Shown here: in pieces, positions 52,006 to 60,106 of the stretch
Numbering within the stretch: position 1 is the first letter of the stretch
Layout: every line of letters starts with the position of its first letter
Source of the DNA: Gemmatimonadota bacterium
GTDB lineage: Bacteria > Gemmatimonadota > Gemmatimonadetes > Longimicrobiales > Gaopeijiaceae
DNA: 64,000 nucleotides
Direction: 5' to 3'
Assembly: GCA_007125845.1 (NCBI GenBank)
Contig: SLCK01000004.1
Coordinates: 1-64,000, forward strand
The notes under the pieces: generated by a model
Database searches by the model: none
The model's input: only the letters and a program-made list of their open reading frames with translations
What the model was told of the DNA's origin: nothing
Made by a program: the position numbers and the translations under genes

Positions 52006-53498
52006 ACCAGGATCGCCGTGACGAGGAGGATCACGATGCCGAAGACGGCTTCGACGGAGGCCGGGATGCGGAGCGCCCCCGGATCCGGATCCTTTGCCAG
52101 CCGCGGTCGCACCTTCCTCCAGTTGTAGAAGCCCAGGGTGAAGGCGACCGCTACGAGCCCTAGCTTGAGCAGGAGGGTGCGGCCGTAGTCGGTCCCGAAG
52201 ACGGCCTGCGGACCCCCAACGAGGATCCAACTGTTCAGCGACCCGGTCACGACGACGATCCCCACCGCGATCAGGGCGAGCCGCGAGAAGGCGTTCACCA
52301 GCCGCGCGAGTGGCGGAGTCACGGAGGGGGGATTGCCGAGCTCTTCGGATGACGTCGGCGTCGCCTTTAGCGCCGGCAGGCCTACGAGGATCAGGAGAGC
52401 GAGTCCCCCCAGCCAGAGTCCGGCGCCGGCGACGTGGAGGTAGAGGGACGGGACGGCGAAGGCACGGGCCTCTTCCGCGCCCCAGGCGTGGCCCTGCAGC
52501 GCCGGAACCAGGGGCAGGAGCAAGGCCGCGACCGCCAGCACACTCCAGCCTCGATCGTCGAGACCACGGGGCGCCGCCAGCACCAGACCCACCACCGCGA
52601 GGACTCCGACGAAGAGCTGGAGGAACCAGCCGGCTCCCCAACCGGTCTGAAAGAGGAGGAACGACGCCTCGTTCCAGCCGATGCCGTCGCCGATCAGGCC
52701 GAGCTGATCGCGCAGGCGGAGGGGCAGCGCCACGAGAAGGAGGACGGCGGCCACCCACCCGTACCGCCAGAGGCCATTCCTCATCCGGGACCGAACTTCG
52801 GACAGCGCGCCCTTCCGCCCGAGTGGGGGCAGGACCCCGAAGCGCACTCCGACGGCCCCGAGCAGGAGAACCGAGGCGATGAGCTGCAGCCAGCGAACAC
52901 CGGTTCCCGTGGGCAGGCCTTCCGCCTCCCGGGTCGGCGGCGGAGGGCTGGCCTCCGGATCGGCGGGCGGGAGGGGCTCCTCCTGGACCGCCGGGGGCGT
53001 CACCTCCGGCATCTCCTCCGGCATCTCCTCCTCGGGGTCTACCTCCGCCCCTATCACCGAGAACTCGAATGTGCCCTCCACGAGATGACCGTCCGGCGCC
53101 ATCGCGCGCCACTCCACGCGGTAGCTTCCGGAGTTCGCGGGTTGCTGGAGCGCGATCCGGAGGTGGTCCTGCTCCTCCTCCGAGGGGTGTCCGATCGGAC
53201 CGCTCGCCAGGGTGCCCCCGTCCGGGCCGAAGACCGTGATCCGGCTGAGGGGCGCCTGGACCGAGGTGGTGAAGGCGAGAAGGATCTCTTCCACCGGCCC
53301 TTCCACTTCGGAGTCGGCCTCGGGCGTGGACGCCCGGAGCTCGGTGTGCCGGAGGCCCTCTCCGATGGAAGCGCCATCAGGGCTCAGGGCAGCGAGGGGG
53401 GTCGAGCAGAGGAGGGCCGCGCCGAGGAGAGCGGCCGGGCTCCACACGGGAGCCGGCCTCCGTCGGAGGAGCTCAGAAGCGACGGAACCGAAAGCCAT
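51987..53498 (-). CDS. CopC-CopD fusion, copper resistance/uptake-type membrane protein
   Basis: A 503-residue fusion. The signal region is followed by a CopC-like beta domain (about residues 40-155: HTELRASTPEADSEV, ILLAFTTSVQAPLSRITVFGPDG and WRAMAPDGHLVEGTFEFSV). A Pro/Glu-rich linker follows (about 160-200), then eight CopD-type helices (LHVAGAGLWLGGLALLIL is a family motif). The N-terminal copper-binding His of CopC is kept (RHTEL), while Met-rich copper motifs are not obvious. YcnJ-type fusions import or handle periplasmic copper. ATG 53498 is chosen so that the signal is N-terminal. Confidence 0.9.
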   Translation of the reverse strand: MAFGSVASELLRRRPAPVWSPAALLGAALLCSTPLAALSPDGASIGEGLRHTELRASTPEADSEVEGPVEEILLAFTTSVQAPLSRITVFGPDGGTLASGPIGHPSEEEQDHLRIALQQPANSGSYRVEWRAMAPDGHLVEGTFEFSVIGAEVDPEEEMPEEMPEVTPPAVQEEPLPPADPEASPPPPTREAEGLPTGTGVRWLQLIASVLLLGAVGVRFGVLPPLGRKGALSEVRSRMRNGLWRYGWVAAVLLLVALPLRLRDQLGLIGDGIGWNEASFLLFQTGWGAGWFLQLFVGVLAVVGLVLAAPRGLDDRGWSVLAVAALLLPLVPALQGHAWGAEEARAFAVPSLYLHVAGAGLWLGGLALLILVGLPALKATPTSSEELGNPPSVTPPLARLVNAFSRLALIAVGIVVVTGSLNSWILVGGPQAVFGTDYGRTLLLKLGLVAVAFTLGFYNWRKVRPRLAKDPDPGALRIPASVEAVFGIVILLVTAILVASPPP

Positions 53499-53614
53499 GG
53501 AGCATTCCCGTGGAGGACCCGAAACCGGGTTGATCGATGCTGGAGAGGCGCTACCTTCCCTGTTTCGCCCGGGGAGACGGAAGGTTCCGCTCCCCATTCC
53601 CGAACTCCGGCGTC

Positions 53615-54541
53615 ATGATCCGAGTCACCTTCCTGGGCACCTCCGCGTCCCGGCCCACGGTGGGACGCAATGTCAGCGCGGTGGCCCTCCAGCGGGAGGG
53701 AGACTTCTTTCTCTTTGACTGCGGCGAGGGGACGCAGCGGCAGATGATGCGGTTTGGCACGGGGTTCGGGCTCGACCACATCTTCATCTCACACATGCAT
53801 GCCGACCATTACCTGGGGATCATCGGCCTCCTGCGGACGATGGCCCTGCAGGGACGGACGGAGACGATGCATCTCTACGGGCCGCCCGGCTCGAGGGCGA
53901 CTCTCCAAGCCGCCGTGGCCCTCGGGGGCGATCGCACCCCCTTTCCGCTCGACGTTCGGGAGCTGGCGCCCGGAGACGGGGTCGATTGGTTCGACTTCCG
54001 GATCGAGGCGATCTCGGTCCGGCACGGGATTTCGGCCGTGGGGTATGCCCTGCGCGAGCACCCCCGGAAGGGGCGCTTCGACCTGGAGGCCGCGAAGGCG
54101 CTCGGCATTCCGGAGGGTCCCCTTTTCGGCCGGCTGCACGCCGGGGAAGCGGTCGAGTTCGACGGGAGGAGGGTGGAGCCGCACGAGGTCGTGGGCGAGC
54201 CCCGTCCGGGCCGGCTGGTGGTTTACACGGGAGACACGGCCCCGTCGGACGAGGTCGTGAGGAGCGCGCAAGGGGCCGATCTGCTGATCCACGATGCCAC
54301 CTTCGGAGAGGACGAGGTTGGCCGGGCCCGGGACACCTTCCACAGCACGGCCCGAGGGGCCGGAGAGGTGGCGAGGCGATCCGGGGTGAAGCGATTGGCC
54401 CTCACGCACCTTTCGGCCCGGTACTCCGCCGACCCGAGACCGCTCGAGAGGGAGGCCCGGGAGGTTTTCGCCGGGGCCCAGGTGGCCTACGACGGACTCA
54501 GAATCAAGATGGGGTACCTTCAGGAGGACGAAGACGGATGA
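53615..54541 (+). CDS. rnz: Ribonuclease Z
   Basis: A 308-residue metallo-beta-lactamase-fold endonuclease for tRNA 3'-end processing. The zinc motif is HMHADH in [17 protein letters not shown]. Other family segments are [17 protein letters not shown] at the N-terminus, YTGDTAPSD and the final HLSARY. The insertion with the flexible-arm region lies near residues 155-190. The start is ATG 53615. The frame extends upstream without a signal. The stop overlaps the next gene start. Confidence 0.96.
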   Translation: MIRVTFLGTSASRPTVGRNVSAVALQREGDFFLFDCGEGTQRQMMRFGTGFGLDHIFISHMHADHYLGIIGLLRTMALQGRTETMHLYGPPGSRATLQAAVALGGDRTPFPLDVRELAPGDGVDWFDFRIEAISVRHGISAVGYALREHPRKGRFDLEAAKALGIPEGPLFGRLHAGEAVEFDGRRVEPHEVVGEPRPGRLVVYTGDTAPSDEVVRSAQGADLLIHDATFGEDEVGRARDTFHSTARGAGEVARRSGVKRLALTHLSARYSADPRPLEREAREVFAGAQVAYDGLRIKMGYLQEDEDG

Positions 54542-54897
54542 TCGGGGAGAGCAAGGAGCGCGAGCACACGGCGATGCCCTGGGGAGAGATCCGCGAGATT
54601 CGCGACTCCCAGCGGGAACGTTGGGAGGTCCGCGCCGGACAGTGGCGCACCCTCGAGCTCGCCCGCGCGGTCTTCGGGGAAGAGACGTCCGTGCGGCTCG
54701 CAAGCTACCCTGATCGTGGCGGCTTCAGGGGCGTCCTCCGACTGGGAGTGCCCTTCGACGACCTCGACGACCACCGCAGGAGGGAGCAGCGGTTTCTCGC
54801 GCAGGCCGGTGCCGACCCGGTCCTCGAGCGACTCCCTCTCGTCTTCGTCTTCGATCCCGTCCTGCCCGATCGGCGCGGCAGCGGAACTCGCGGGTGA
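54538..54897 (+). CDS. Small hypothetical protein between rnz and tyrA
   Basis: A 119-residue cytosolic protein, overlapping rnz by 4 nt (ATGA) and tyrA by 4 nt (GTGA). It has a hydrophilic helical start ([17 protein letters not shown]), a small beta region ([15 protein letters not shown]) and a final hydrophobic strand [13 protein letters not shown] recognise no family. Overlaps on both sides show that it is translated with its neighbours. Confidence 0.78.
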   Translation: MIGESKEREHTAMPWGEIREIRDSQRERWEVRAGQWRTLELARAVFGEETSVRLASYPDRGGFRGVLRLGVPFDDLDDHRRREQRFLAQAGADPVLERLPLVFVFDPVLPDRRGSGTRG

Positions 54898-55784
54898 GCG
54901 AAGACGGGCGCTCGGTCGAGCGCGCGCGGGAGACGGTCGCCGTGGTGGGTCTCGGCTTGATGGGGGGATCCCTCTGCCGAAGCCTGAAGGCGCTCCCGAG
55001 TCCCCCTCGCGTTCTCGGTTCCGATCCGGCGCCCCTCGAGGGGACGTATGCCCTGGAGGCGGGGGTCGTGGACCGCTTCGACCTCGAGCCGGAAGCGATC
55101 CTCCCCGAGGCCGATGTGGTGGTCTATGCCGCTCCGATGGGGCCGACCCTTTCGCTCATCCGTGAACATGCCGACGCCTGGCGGGACGATGCCCTCGTCA
55201 CCGACGTGGTGAGCCTCAAAGCGCCCATTCTCAGGGCCGCCGCCGCTGCCGGTCGCGGGAGGCAGTTCATCGGAGCGCACCCGATCTGCGGGGGGGAGGA
55301 GTCCGGGTTTCGGGCCAGTCGCGCGGAACTCTACCGCGGCGTGCCGATCTGGCTCTGCGCGCACGACAGTGCGGATTCCGGAGCTCGACAGAGGGCGGAC
55401 GCGTTCTGGCGTAAGGTGGGGGGAGTGCCGAAGTGGATCCGGGCCGAGGAGCACGACGAGCGAATGGCCTGGGTCTCCCACCTTCCGCAGCTGCTGGCGA
55501 ACGCCCTCGCGGGGGCGCTCGATGCCGCCGGATACCGTCCGGACGATCTCGGCCCGGGCGGTCGGGACATGACCCGCCTGGCGAGCTCCAACCCCGGAAT
55601 GTGGAAGGACCTTCTGGAGGTGTCGGCACCGGTTACCGGAACGGGCCTCACCTCGGTCGCCAACGCGCTCAACGTCCTCGGGGACCTGCTCGCCCGTCGA
55701 GAAGTGGAGCGAATCTCCGAGTTCATGGAACGGACAAAGGCCTGGAGGGAAGGGGGCAGCGGTGATCATCACGGTACCGGGTGA
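54894..55784 (+). CDS. tyrA: Prephenate/arogenate dehydrogenase
   Basis: A 296-residue NAD(P)-dependent enzyme of tyrosine synthesis. Rossmann motif GLGLMGGS is followed by VVYAAPMGPT and TDVVSLKAPIL. The catalytic-region segment GAHPICGGEESG precedes HDERMAWVSHLPQLLANAL, the family hallmark. No ACT or chorismate mutase domain is attached. The start is GTG 54894. The end overlaps aroA by 23 nt. Confidence 0.95.
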   Translation: MSEDGRSVERARETVAVVGLGLMGGSLCRSLKALPSPPRVLGSDPAPLEGTYALEAGVVDRFDLEPEAILPEADVVVYAAPMGPTLSLIREHADAWRDDALVTDVVSLKAPILRAAAAAGRGRQFIGAHPICGGEESGFRASRAELYRGVPIWLCAHDSADSGARQRADAFWRKVGGVPKWIRAEEHDERMAWVSHLPQLLANALAGALDAAGYRPDDLGPGGRDMTRLASSNPGMWKDLLEVSAPVTGTGLTSVANALNVLGDLLARREVERISEFMERTKAWREGGSGDHHGTG

Positions 55785-57069
55785 CAAGTCGATCAGCCAC
55801 CGGGCGCTTCTCCTGAGCGTCCTTGCCGAGGGCACGAGCGAGCTCAGCGGGCTCCTCCCGGGTGCGGACTGTCGGAGCACTTCCTCGGTGATGAGGGCGT
55901 TGGGAGCCTCGATGCCGGACCTTCCGCCGGACGGGTCGGAGATTCGCGTTCCCGGGGTGGGGCCCAAAGGGCTCCGATCACCGAAGGGGGAGCTGGACTG
56001 TGGAAACTCCGGCACGACCGCCCGCCTCCTGCTGGGGCTTCTCGCGGGATTGTCCATCGAGGCCACCCTTACCGGCGACGCCTCGCTGCGCTCCAGGCCG
56101 ATGCGGCGCGTGACGGATCCCCTGAGCCGCATGGGGGCGCGATTCGAGGAGGGGCCGAAGGAAGATCGGCTTCCCCTCACGGTAAGAGGGGGAGGGCTAT
56201 CGCCCTTCTCCTACCGGTCGCCGGTGGCGAGCGCGCAGGTGAAGAGTGCCCTCCTCCTCGCCGGCCTCACCGGTGGGGTCGCGGTGGAGGTCGAGGAGCC
56301 CGAGCGTTCCCGTGACCACACGGAGCGAATGCTTCGGCGCATCGGTTGCAGGGTTGAGGAGGGTACTGGGGAAGCGGGTTGGCGCGTCCGGCTTGCCGAG
56401 ATTCCCCGTGCGCTCCGCCCCCTCGACTTCCATGTGCCAGGCGATTTCTCCTCTGCGGCGTTTTTTCTGGCCCTCGCGCTTCTGGGGGGAGCAGGTTCGG
56501 CACTTCGCATCACGAACGTAGGCTTGAACCCGACTCGGACCGGCCTGCTCGATGTGCTGCGGGAGATGGGCGGTCGGATCGAAGTCGAGCGCCAACGGGA
56601 GACCGACGATCCGGCGGGTGAGCCTGCCGCCGACCTTATCGCCTACCCATCCGAGCTCCGGGGAGTGACCATAGGGGGCGAGGTGATCCCTCGCCTCATC
56701 GACGAGGTACCGATTCTCGCCGTGGTCGGAGCTCGCGCGAGGGGGGTGACGGAGATCCGGGACGCGGAAGAGCTCCGAGTGAAGGAATCCGATCGTGTCC
56801 GGGTGCTTGTGGAGAATCTGGGAACGCTGGGCGCAGACGTCGAAGAGCGGCCCGATGGCCTCCGGGTGAGTGGGCATGACCGACCGCTCCAGGGCTCGAT
56901 CGCGGTCCATCACGATCACCGCATCGCCATGGCCTTCGGAGTTCTGGGCGCGCTGCCCGGGCAGAACGTCGTTGTGGACGATCCGGAGGTGGCGGATGTG
57001 AGCTTTCCTGGCTTCTGGCGGCTTCTGGCGGAGTGTGCGGGGGCCGTCGAGGGAGGTCGCGCTTCGTGA
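55762..57069 (+). CDS. aroA: EPSP synthase (3-phosphoshikimate 1-carboxyvinyltransferase)
   Basis: A 435-residue shikimate pathway enzyme. All main motifs are present: GDKSISHRALLLS, DCGNSGTTARLLLG, SPVASAQVKSALLLAGL, EVPILAVVGARARG, EELRVKESDRV and DHRIAMAFGVLG. The start is GTG 55762, inside the end of tyrA. Four-nucleotide overlap (GTGA) links it to cmk. In this block tyrosine branch, shikimate pathway and translation genes are joined. Confidence 0.97.
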   Translation: MIITVPGDKSISHRALLLSVLAEGTSELSGLLPGADCRSTSSVMRALGASMPDLPPDGSEIRVPGVGPKGLRSPKGELDCGNSGTTARLLLGLLAGLSIEATLTGDASLRSRPMRRVTDPLSRMGARFEEGPKEDRLPLTVRGGGLSPFSYRSPVASAQVKSALLLAGLTGGVAVEVEEPERSRDHTERMLRRIGCRVEEGTGEAGWRVRLAEIPRALRPLDFHVPGDFSSAAFFLALALLGGAGSALRITNVGLNPTRTGLLDVLREMGGRIEVERQRETDDPAGEPAADLIAYPSELRGVTIGGEVIPRLIDEVPILAVVGARARGVTEIRDAEELRVKESDRVRVLVENLGTLGADVEERPDGLRVSGHDRPLQGSIAVHHDHRIAMAFGVLGALPGQNVVVDDPEVADVSFPGFWRLLAECAGAVEGGRAS

Positions 57070-57776
57070 CCGGGTCTGGGCTCGTGATCACGATCGACGG
57101 ACCCGCGGGTTCGGGAAAGTCGAGCACCGCGCTCGCCGTGGCCCGGAAGCTTCGTCTCACCCACCTTGACTCCGGTGCGCTGTACCGCGCCCTGACCCTC
57201 GCGCTCCTGCGGGCGGGAATTCCCGAGGAGGAGTGGGAGGAATTGGACCGGGAAATCTGGGAGGAGTTGGATCTGAGGCTCGAACCAGAGGACTCCGCCT
57301 TCCACGTTCTCCTGGACGGAGTCCGGGTGGGTCCGGAGCTTCGGTCTCCCGAGGTCACGGCGGCGGCCCCACGCCTTGCCGGGATCCCCGAAGCCCGCCG
57401 GCGCCTCATCGACGTGCAGCGCTCCGTGGCCGAAGAAGTCGGCGTGGTCGCGGACGGTCGGGACATGGGGACGGTGATCTTTCCCGACGCGAACCTCAAG
57501 GTCTTCCTCACGGCCTCTCTCCGGGAGCGCGCCCGGCGGCGCCTACTCCAGGAGGATCGTCCGGCGGATCCCGACCGGATCGAGGAGGAAGCCGAACGAA
57601 TCCGACTTCGCGACGAGACGGACGAGACCAGGGAAATCTCGCCCCTTCGCCGTCCCGCGGACTCGGTCGACATAGACACGACGCAGCTCACCTTCGATGA
57701 GCAGGTCGATCGCATCGTGGACGCGGCCCGCCGACGCGCCTCAGAGGGGTTGACCGGGCGCGGACGCGTCGGGTAA
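57066..57776 (+). CDS. cmk: Cytidylate kinase
   Basis: A 236-residue P-loop kinase phosphorylating CMP/dCMP. The P-loop is GPAGSGKSST, followed by LDSGALYRALTLA, then VVADGRDMGTVIFPDA and the LRDETDETREISPLRRPADS region with substrate-binding arginines. The start GTG 57066 overlaps the aroA stop. cmk before rpsA is a widespread gene order. Confidence 0.96.
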   Translation: MTGSGLVITIDGPAGSGKSSTALAVARKLRLTHLDSGALYRALTLALLRAGIPEEEWEELDREIWEELDLRLEPEDSAFHVLLDGVRVGPELRSPEVTAAAPRLAGIPEARRRLIDVQRSVAEEVGVVADGRDMGTVIFPDANLKVFLTASLRERARRRLLQEDRPADPDRIEEEAERIRLRDETDETREISPLRRPADSVDIDTTQLTFDEQVDRIVDAARRRASEGLTGRGRVG

Positions 57777-57812
57777 GTTCAACGTCTCTATACGTTCACC
57801 ATCGGGAAGCTC

Positions 57813-57841
57813 GGACGGTCCCCCAGGACGGGCCGTCCTTT
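57813..57841 (+). terminator. Possible terminator after cmk
   Basis: The arms GGACGG(T)CCC (57813-57822) and GGGCCGTCC (57830-57838) form a hairpin with one bulge, followed by TTT. The remaining 57842-57951 should hold the rpsA promoter, which I cannot point to. Confidence 0.5.
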
Positions 57842-57951
57842 CCCGTATTGATTCGTCCACCAGGAGACGCATTCTCCAGCCCGGAGAGCGGCCTCCGCAG
57901 GCCCCCCGTGACCTTGACCCGGCCGCGGGGGGGACAACCACCGGCTTCCGC

Positions 57952-59955
57952 ATGTCCAACCAGACCGACCAGCAGCAGTCCCCCTCCTCCACAGATTCCC
58001 ATCTCGAGGATCTCGTCGATGACCCCAGTGCGGTCGTGACGGTCGATCCAAGTGAGACGGAAAAGGAACCTCCGAGAGTCGGGATTTCCCCCGAGCTTTC
58101 GATGGATCCCTACGGCGATGAGGAGCTTGACGTCTCACGGGACGACTTCGAGGCGCTCCTGCAGGAATTCGGCGGGGATATGCAGGACGCCCGTGAGGGC
58201 GAGATCGTAAATGCTCGGATCCTCCAGGTGACCGATAGCTCGGTGATCCTGGAGTTCGGCTTCAAGAGTGAGGGCTCCGTTCCCCTCGACGAGTTCAAGG
58301 CCCCCGAGGACCTCGCCGAAGGGGACGAGGTCGAAGTCCTCCTCGAGAGCCTCGAAGACGATGATGGCGTCGTTGTCCTCTCCAAGAGGAAGGCGGATTT
58401 CCTCCGCGTCTGGGAGAAGATCAAGGAGGCCCACGAGAGCGATCGGGCCGTGAAGGGCACGCTGGCCAGGAAGATCAAGGGTGGCGTCACCGTCGACCTG
58501 ATGGGCGTCGATGCCTTCCTTCCCGGCTCCCAGATCGCCCTGCGGCGGGTTCCGAACATCGAGGACCTGATCGGGGACGTCTACAAGTTCAAGATCATCA
58601 AGCTGAACAAGCGCCGCCGCAACATCGTGGTTTCACGGCGGGTGATTCTTGAAGCGGAGCGCGAGAAGAAGCGCGAAAATCTGGTGAAGGAGCTCCTGGT
58701 CGGCCAGGTAAGGGAAGGGACGGTCAAGAACATCACCGACTTCGGGGCCTTCATCGATCTGGGCGGCCTCGACGGCCTCCTGCACATCACGGACATGTCG
58801 TGGGGCCGGGTTGGTCATCCCTCGGAGGTCGTCGACATCGGCCAGTCCATCGACATCAAGGTCCTCGACGTGGACTGGGACCGTGAGCGGATCTCGCTCG
58901 GCTTCAAGCAGCTCCTTCCGTATCCCTGGACCGACATCGAGAAGAAGTACCCGGTGGGCTCGCGGGCCAAGGGGAAGGTCGTCTCGATCACGAACTACGG
59001 CGCATTCGTGGAGTTGGAGAAGGGAGTCGAGGGGCTTGTACACATTTCCGAGATGTCCTGGACGAGAAACGTCCGGCATCCCTCGAAGCTCGTCTCCATC
59101 GGCGACGAGATCGAAGCGGTGGTCCTCAAGGTCGACTCGAAAGACGAGAAGATCTCGTTGGGGATGAAGCAGATCGAGGAAGATCCGTGGCTCTCCCTCC
59201 CCATGACCTATCCGACCGGAACCCGGATCACGGGCAAGGTTCGGAACCTGACGTCTTTCGGGGCCTTCGTAGAGATCGAGCCCGGCATCGACGGGCTGGT
59301 GCATGTCTCGGACATGAGCTGGACCAAGCGCGTCGAACATCCCTCCGAGATCGTGGAGAAGGGCCAGGATGTGGAAGTCATGGTTCTGGACATCGACTCG
59401 GAGCAGAAGAGGATCTCCCTGGGTATCAAGCAACTGGAGGACGATCCCTGGCCCGGAATCACGCAGCGATTCGCTCCCGGAGTCGAGTCGGAGGGAACGG
59501 TGACCCGGGTGCAGGACAAGGGCGTCGTCGTGAACCTCGGGGACGATATCGAAGGCTTCGTGCCGGCATCGCACGCCGCAGTCGAGGACGTGAACCGTCT
59601 CGAGGAGTACTTCGGCCCGGGGGACCCGGTGGACCTGAAGGTCCTCGAGTCCGACGCCGCCAACCGGAGAATCGTCCTCGAGGTGACCACCGCGCCTGAG
59701 CGCAAGGTGGGCGAGGAAGCGGCTTCCGAGGAGGAGTCCGGAGACGAAGCAGAGGCGGTGGCGGAGGAGGTCTCCGACGAGGCCGAAGCGTCCGAGGTGG
59801 AGGAAGTGGCTGCCGAGGCCGCCGAAGTCGAGGCACCCGAGGCGGAGGAGATCGAGACCGAAGAGCCCAAGGCGAAGGCGGAGCCCGCGGAATCGACCGA
59901 GGAAGGAGCGGAGGCGGAAGTGGAAGCCGAGCCGGAGGAAGCGAAGGACAGTTGA
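57952..59955 (+). CDS. rpsA: 30S ribosomal protein S1
   Basis: A 667-residue S1 with six S1 repeats starting near residues 80, 162, 248, 335, 422 and 508. Repeats three to five are the most canonical (examples: NITDFGAFIDLGGLDGLLHI, SITNYGAFVELEKGVEGLVH and NLTSFGAFVEIEPGIDGLVH). The first repeat is degenerate, as usual for the ribosome-binding end. An N-terminal acidic extension of about 75 residues and a C-terminal tail of about 85 residues made of Glu/Ala/Val repeats flank the core. The tail is longer and more acidic than in E. coli S1. Confidence 0.97.
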   Translation: MSNQTDQQQSPSSTDSHLEDLVDDPSAVVTVDPSETEKEPPRVGISPELSMDPYGDEELDVSRDDFEALLQEFGGDMQDAREGEIVNARILQVTDSSVILEFGFKSEGSVPLDEFKAPEDLAEGDEVEVLLESLEDDDGVVVLSKRKADFLRVWEKIKEAHESDRAVKGTLARKIKGGVTVDLMGVDAFLPGSQIALRRVPNIEDLIGDVYKFKIIKLNKRRRNIVVSRRVILEAEREKKRENLVKELLVGQVREGTVKNITDFGAFIDLGGLDGLLHITDMSWGRVGHPSEVVDIGQSIDIKVLDVDWDRERISLGFKQLLPYPWTDIEKKYPVGSRAKGKVVSITNYGAFVELEKGVEGLVHISEMSWTRNVRHPSKLVSIGDEIEAVVLKVDSKDEKISLGMKQIEEDPWLSLPMTYPTGTRITGKVRNLTSFGAFVEIEPGIDGLVHVSDMSWTKRVEHPSEIVEKGQDVEVMVLDIDSEQKRISLGIKQLEDDPWPGITQRFAPGVESEGTVTRVQDKGVVVNLGDDIEGFVPASHAAVEDVNRLEEYFGPGDPVDLKVLESDAANRRIVLEVTTAPERKVGEEAASEEESGDEAEAVAEEVSDEAEASEVEEVAAEAAEVEAPEAEEIETEEPKAKAEPAESTEEGAEAEVEAEPEEAKDS

Positions 59956-60029
59956 GGACGGACCCCCCGTCCCCTGCGGAAGCCCCGGTGCGGGCGTCCG
60001 ATCTCCCGCGTGGCATCATCTGCGGGCAA

Positions 60030-60061
60030 GGCCACCCGGACCTCCCGTCGTCCGGGTGGCC
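60030..60061 (+). terminator. Terminator hairpin after rpsA
   Basis: A perfect 12-bp GC-rich stem (60030-60041 with 60050-60061) around an eight-base loop, followed by a pyrimidine-rich CTCTCCTTC. It lies 75 nt past the rpsA stop. Confidence 0.8.
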
Positions 60062-60106
60062 TCTCCTTCGATTCCGGGAGCATGCGTGTCGAACGCGGGA
60101 GAGTTG

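Noticed and set aside
59700-59952. Glu/Ala repeat DNA at the end of rpsA as a tandem repeat or CRISPR-like array
   Set aside because: The repeats are short, imperfect and in frame. They simply encode the acidic protein tail.
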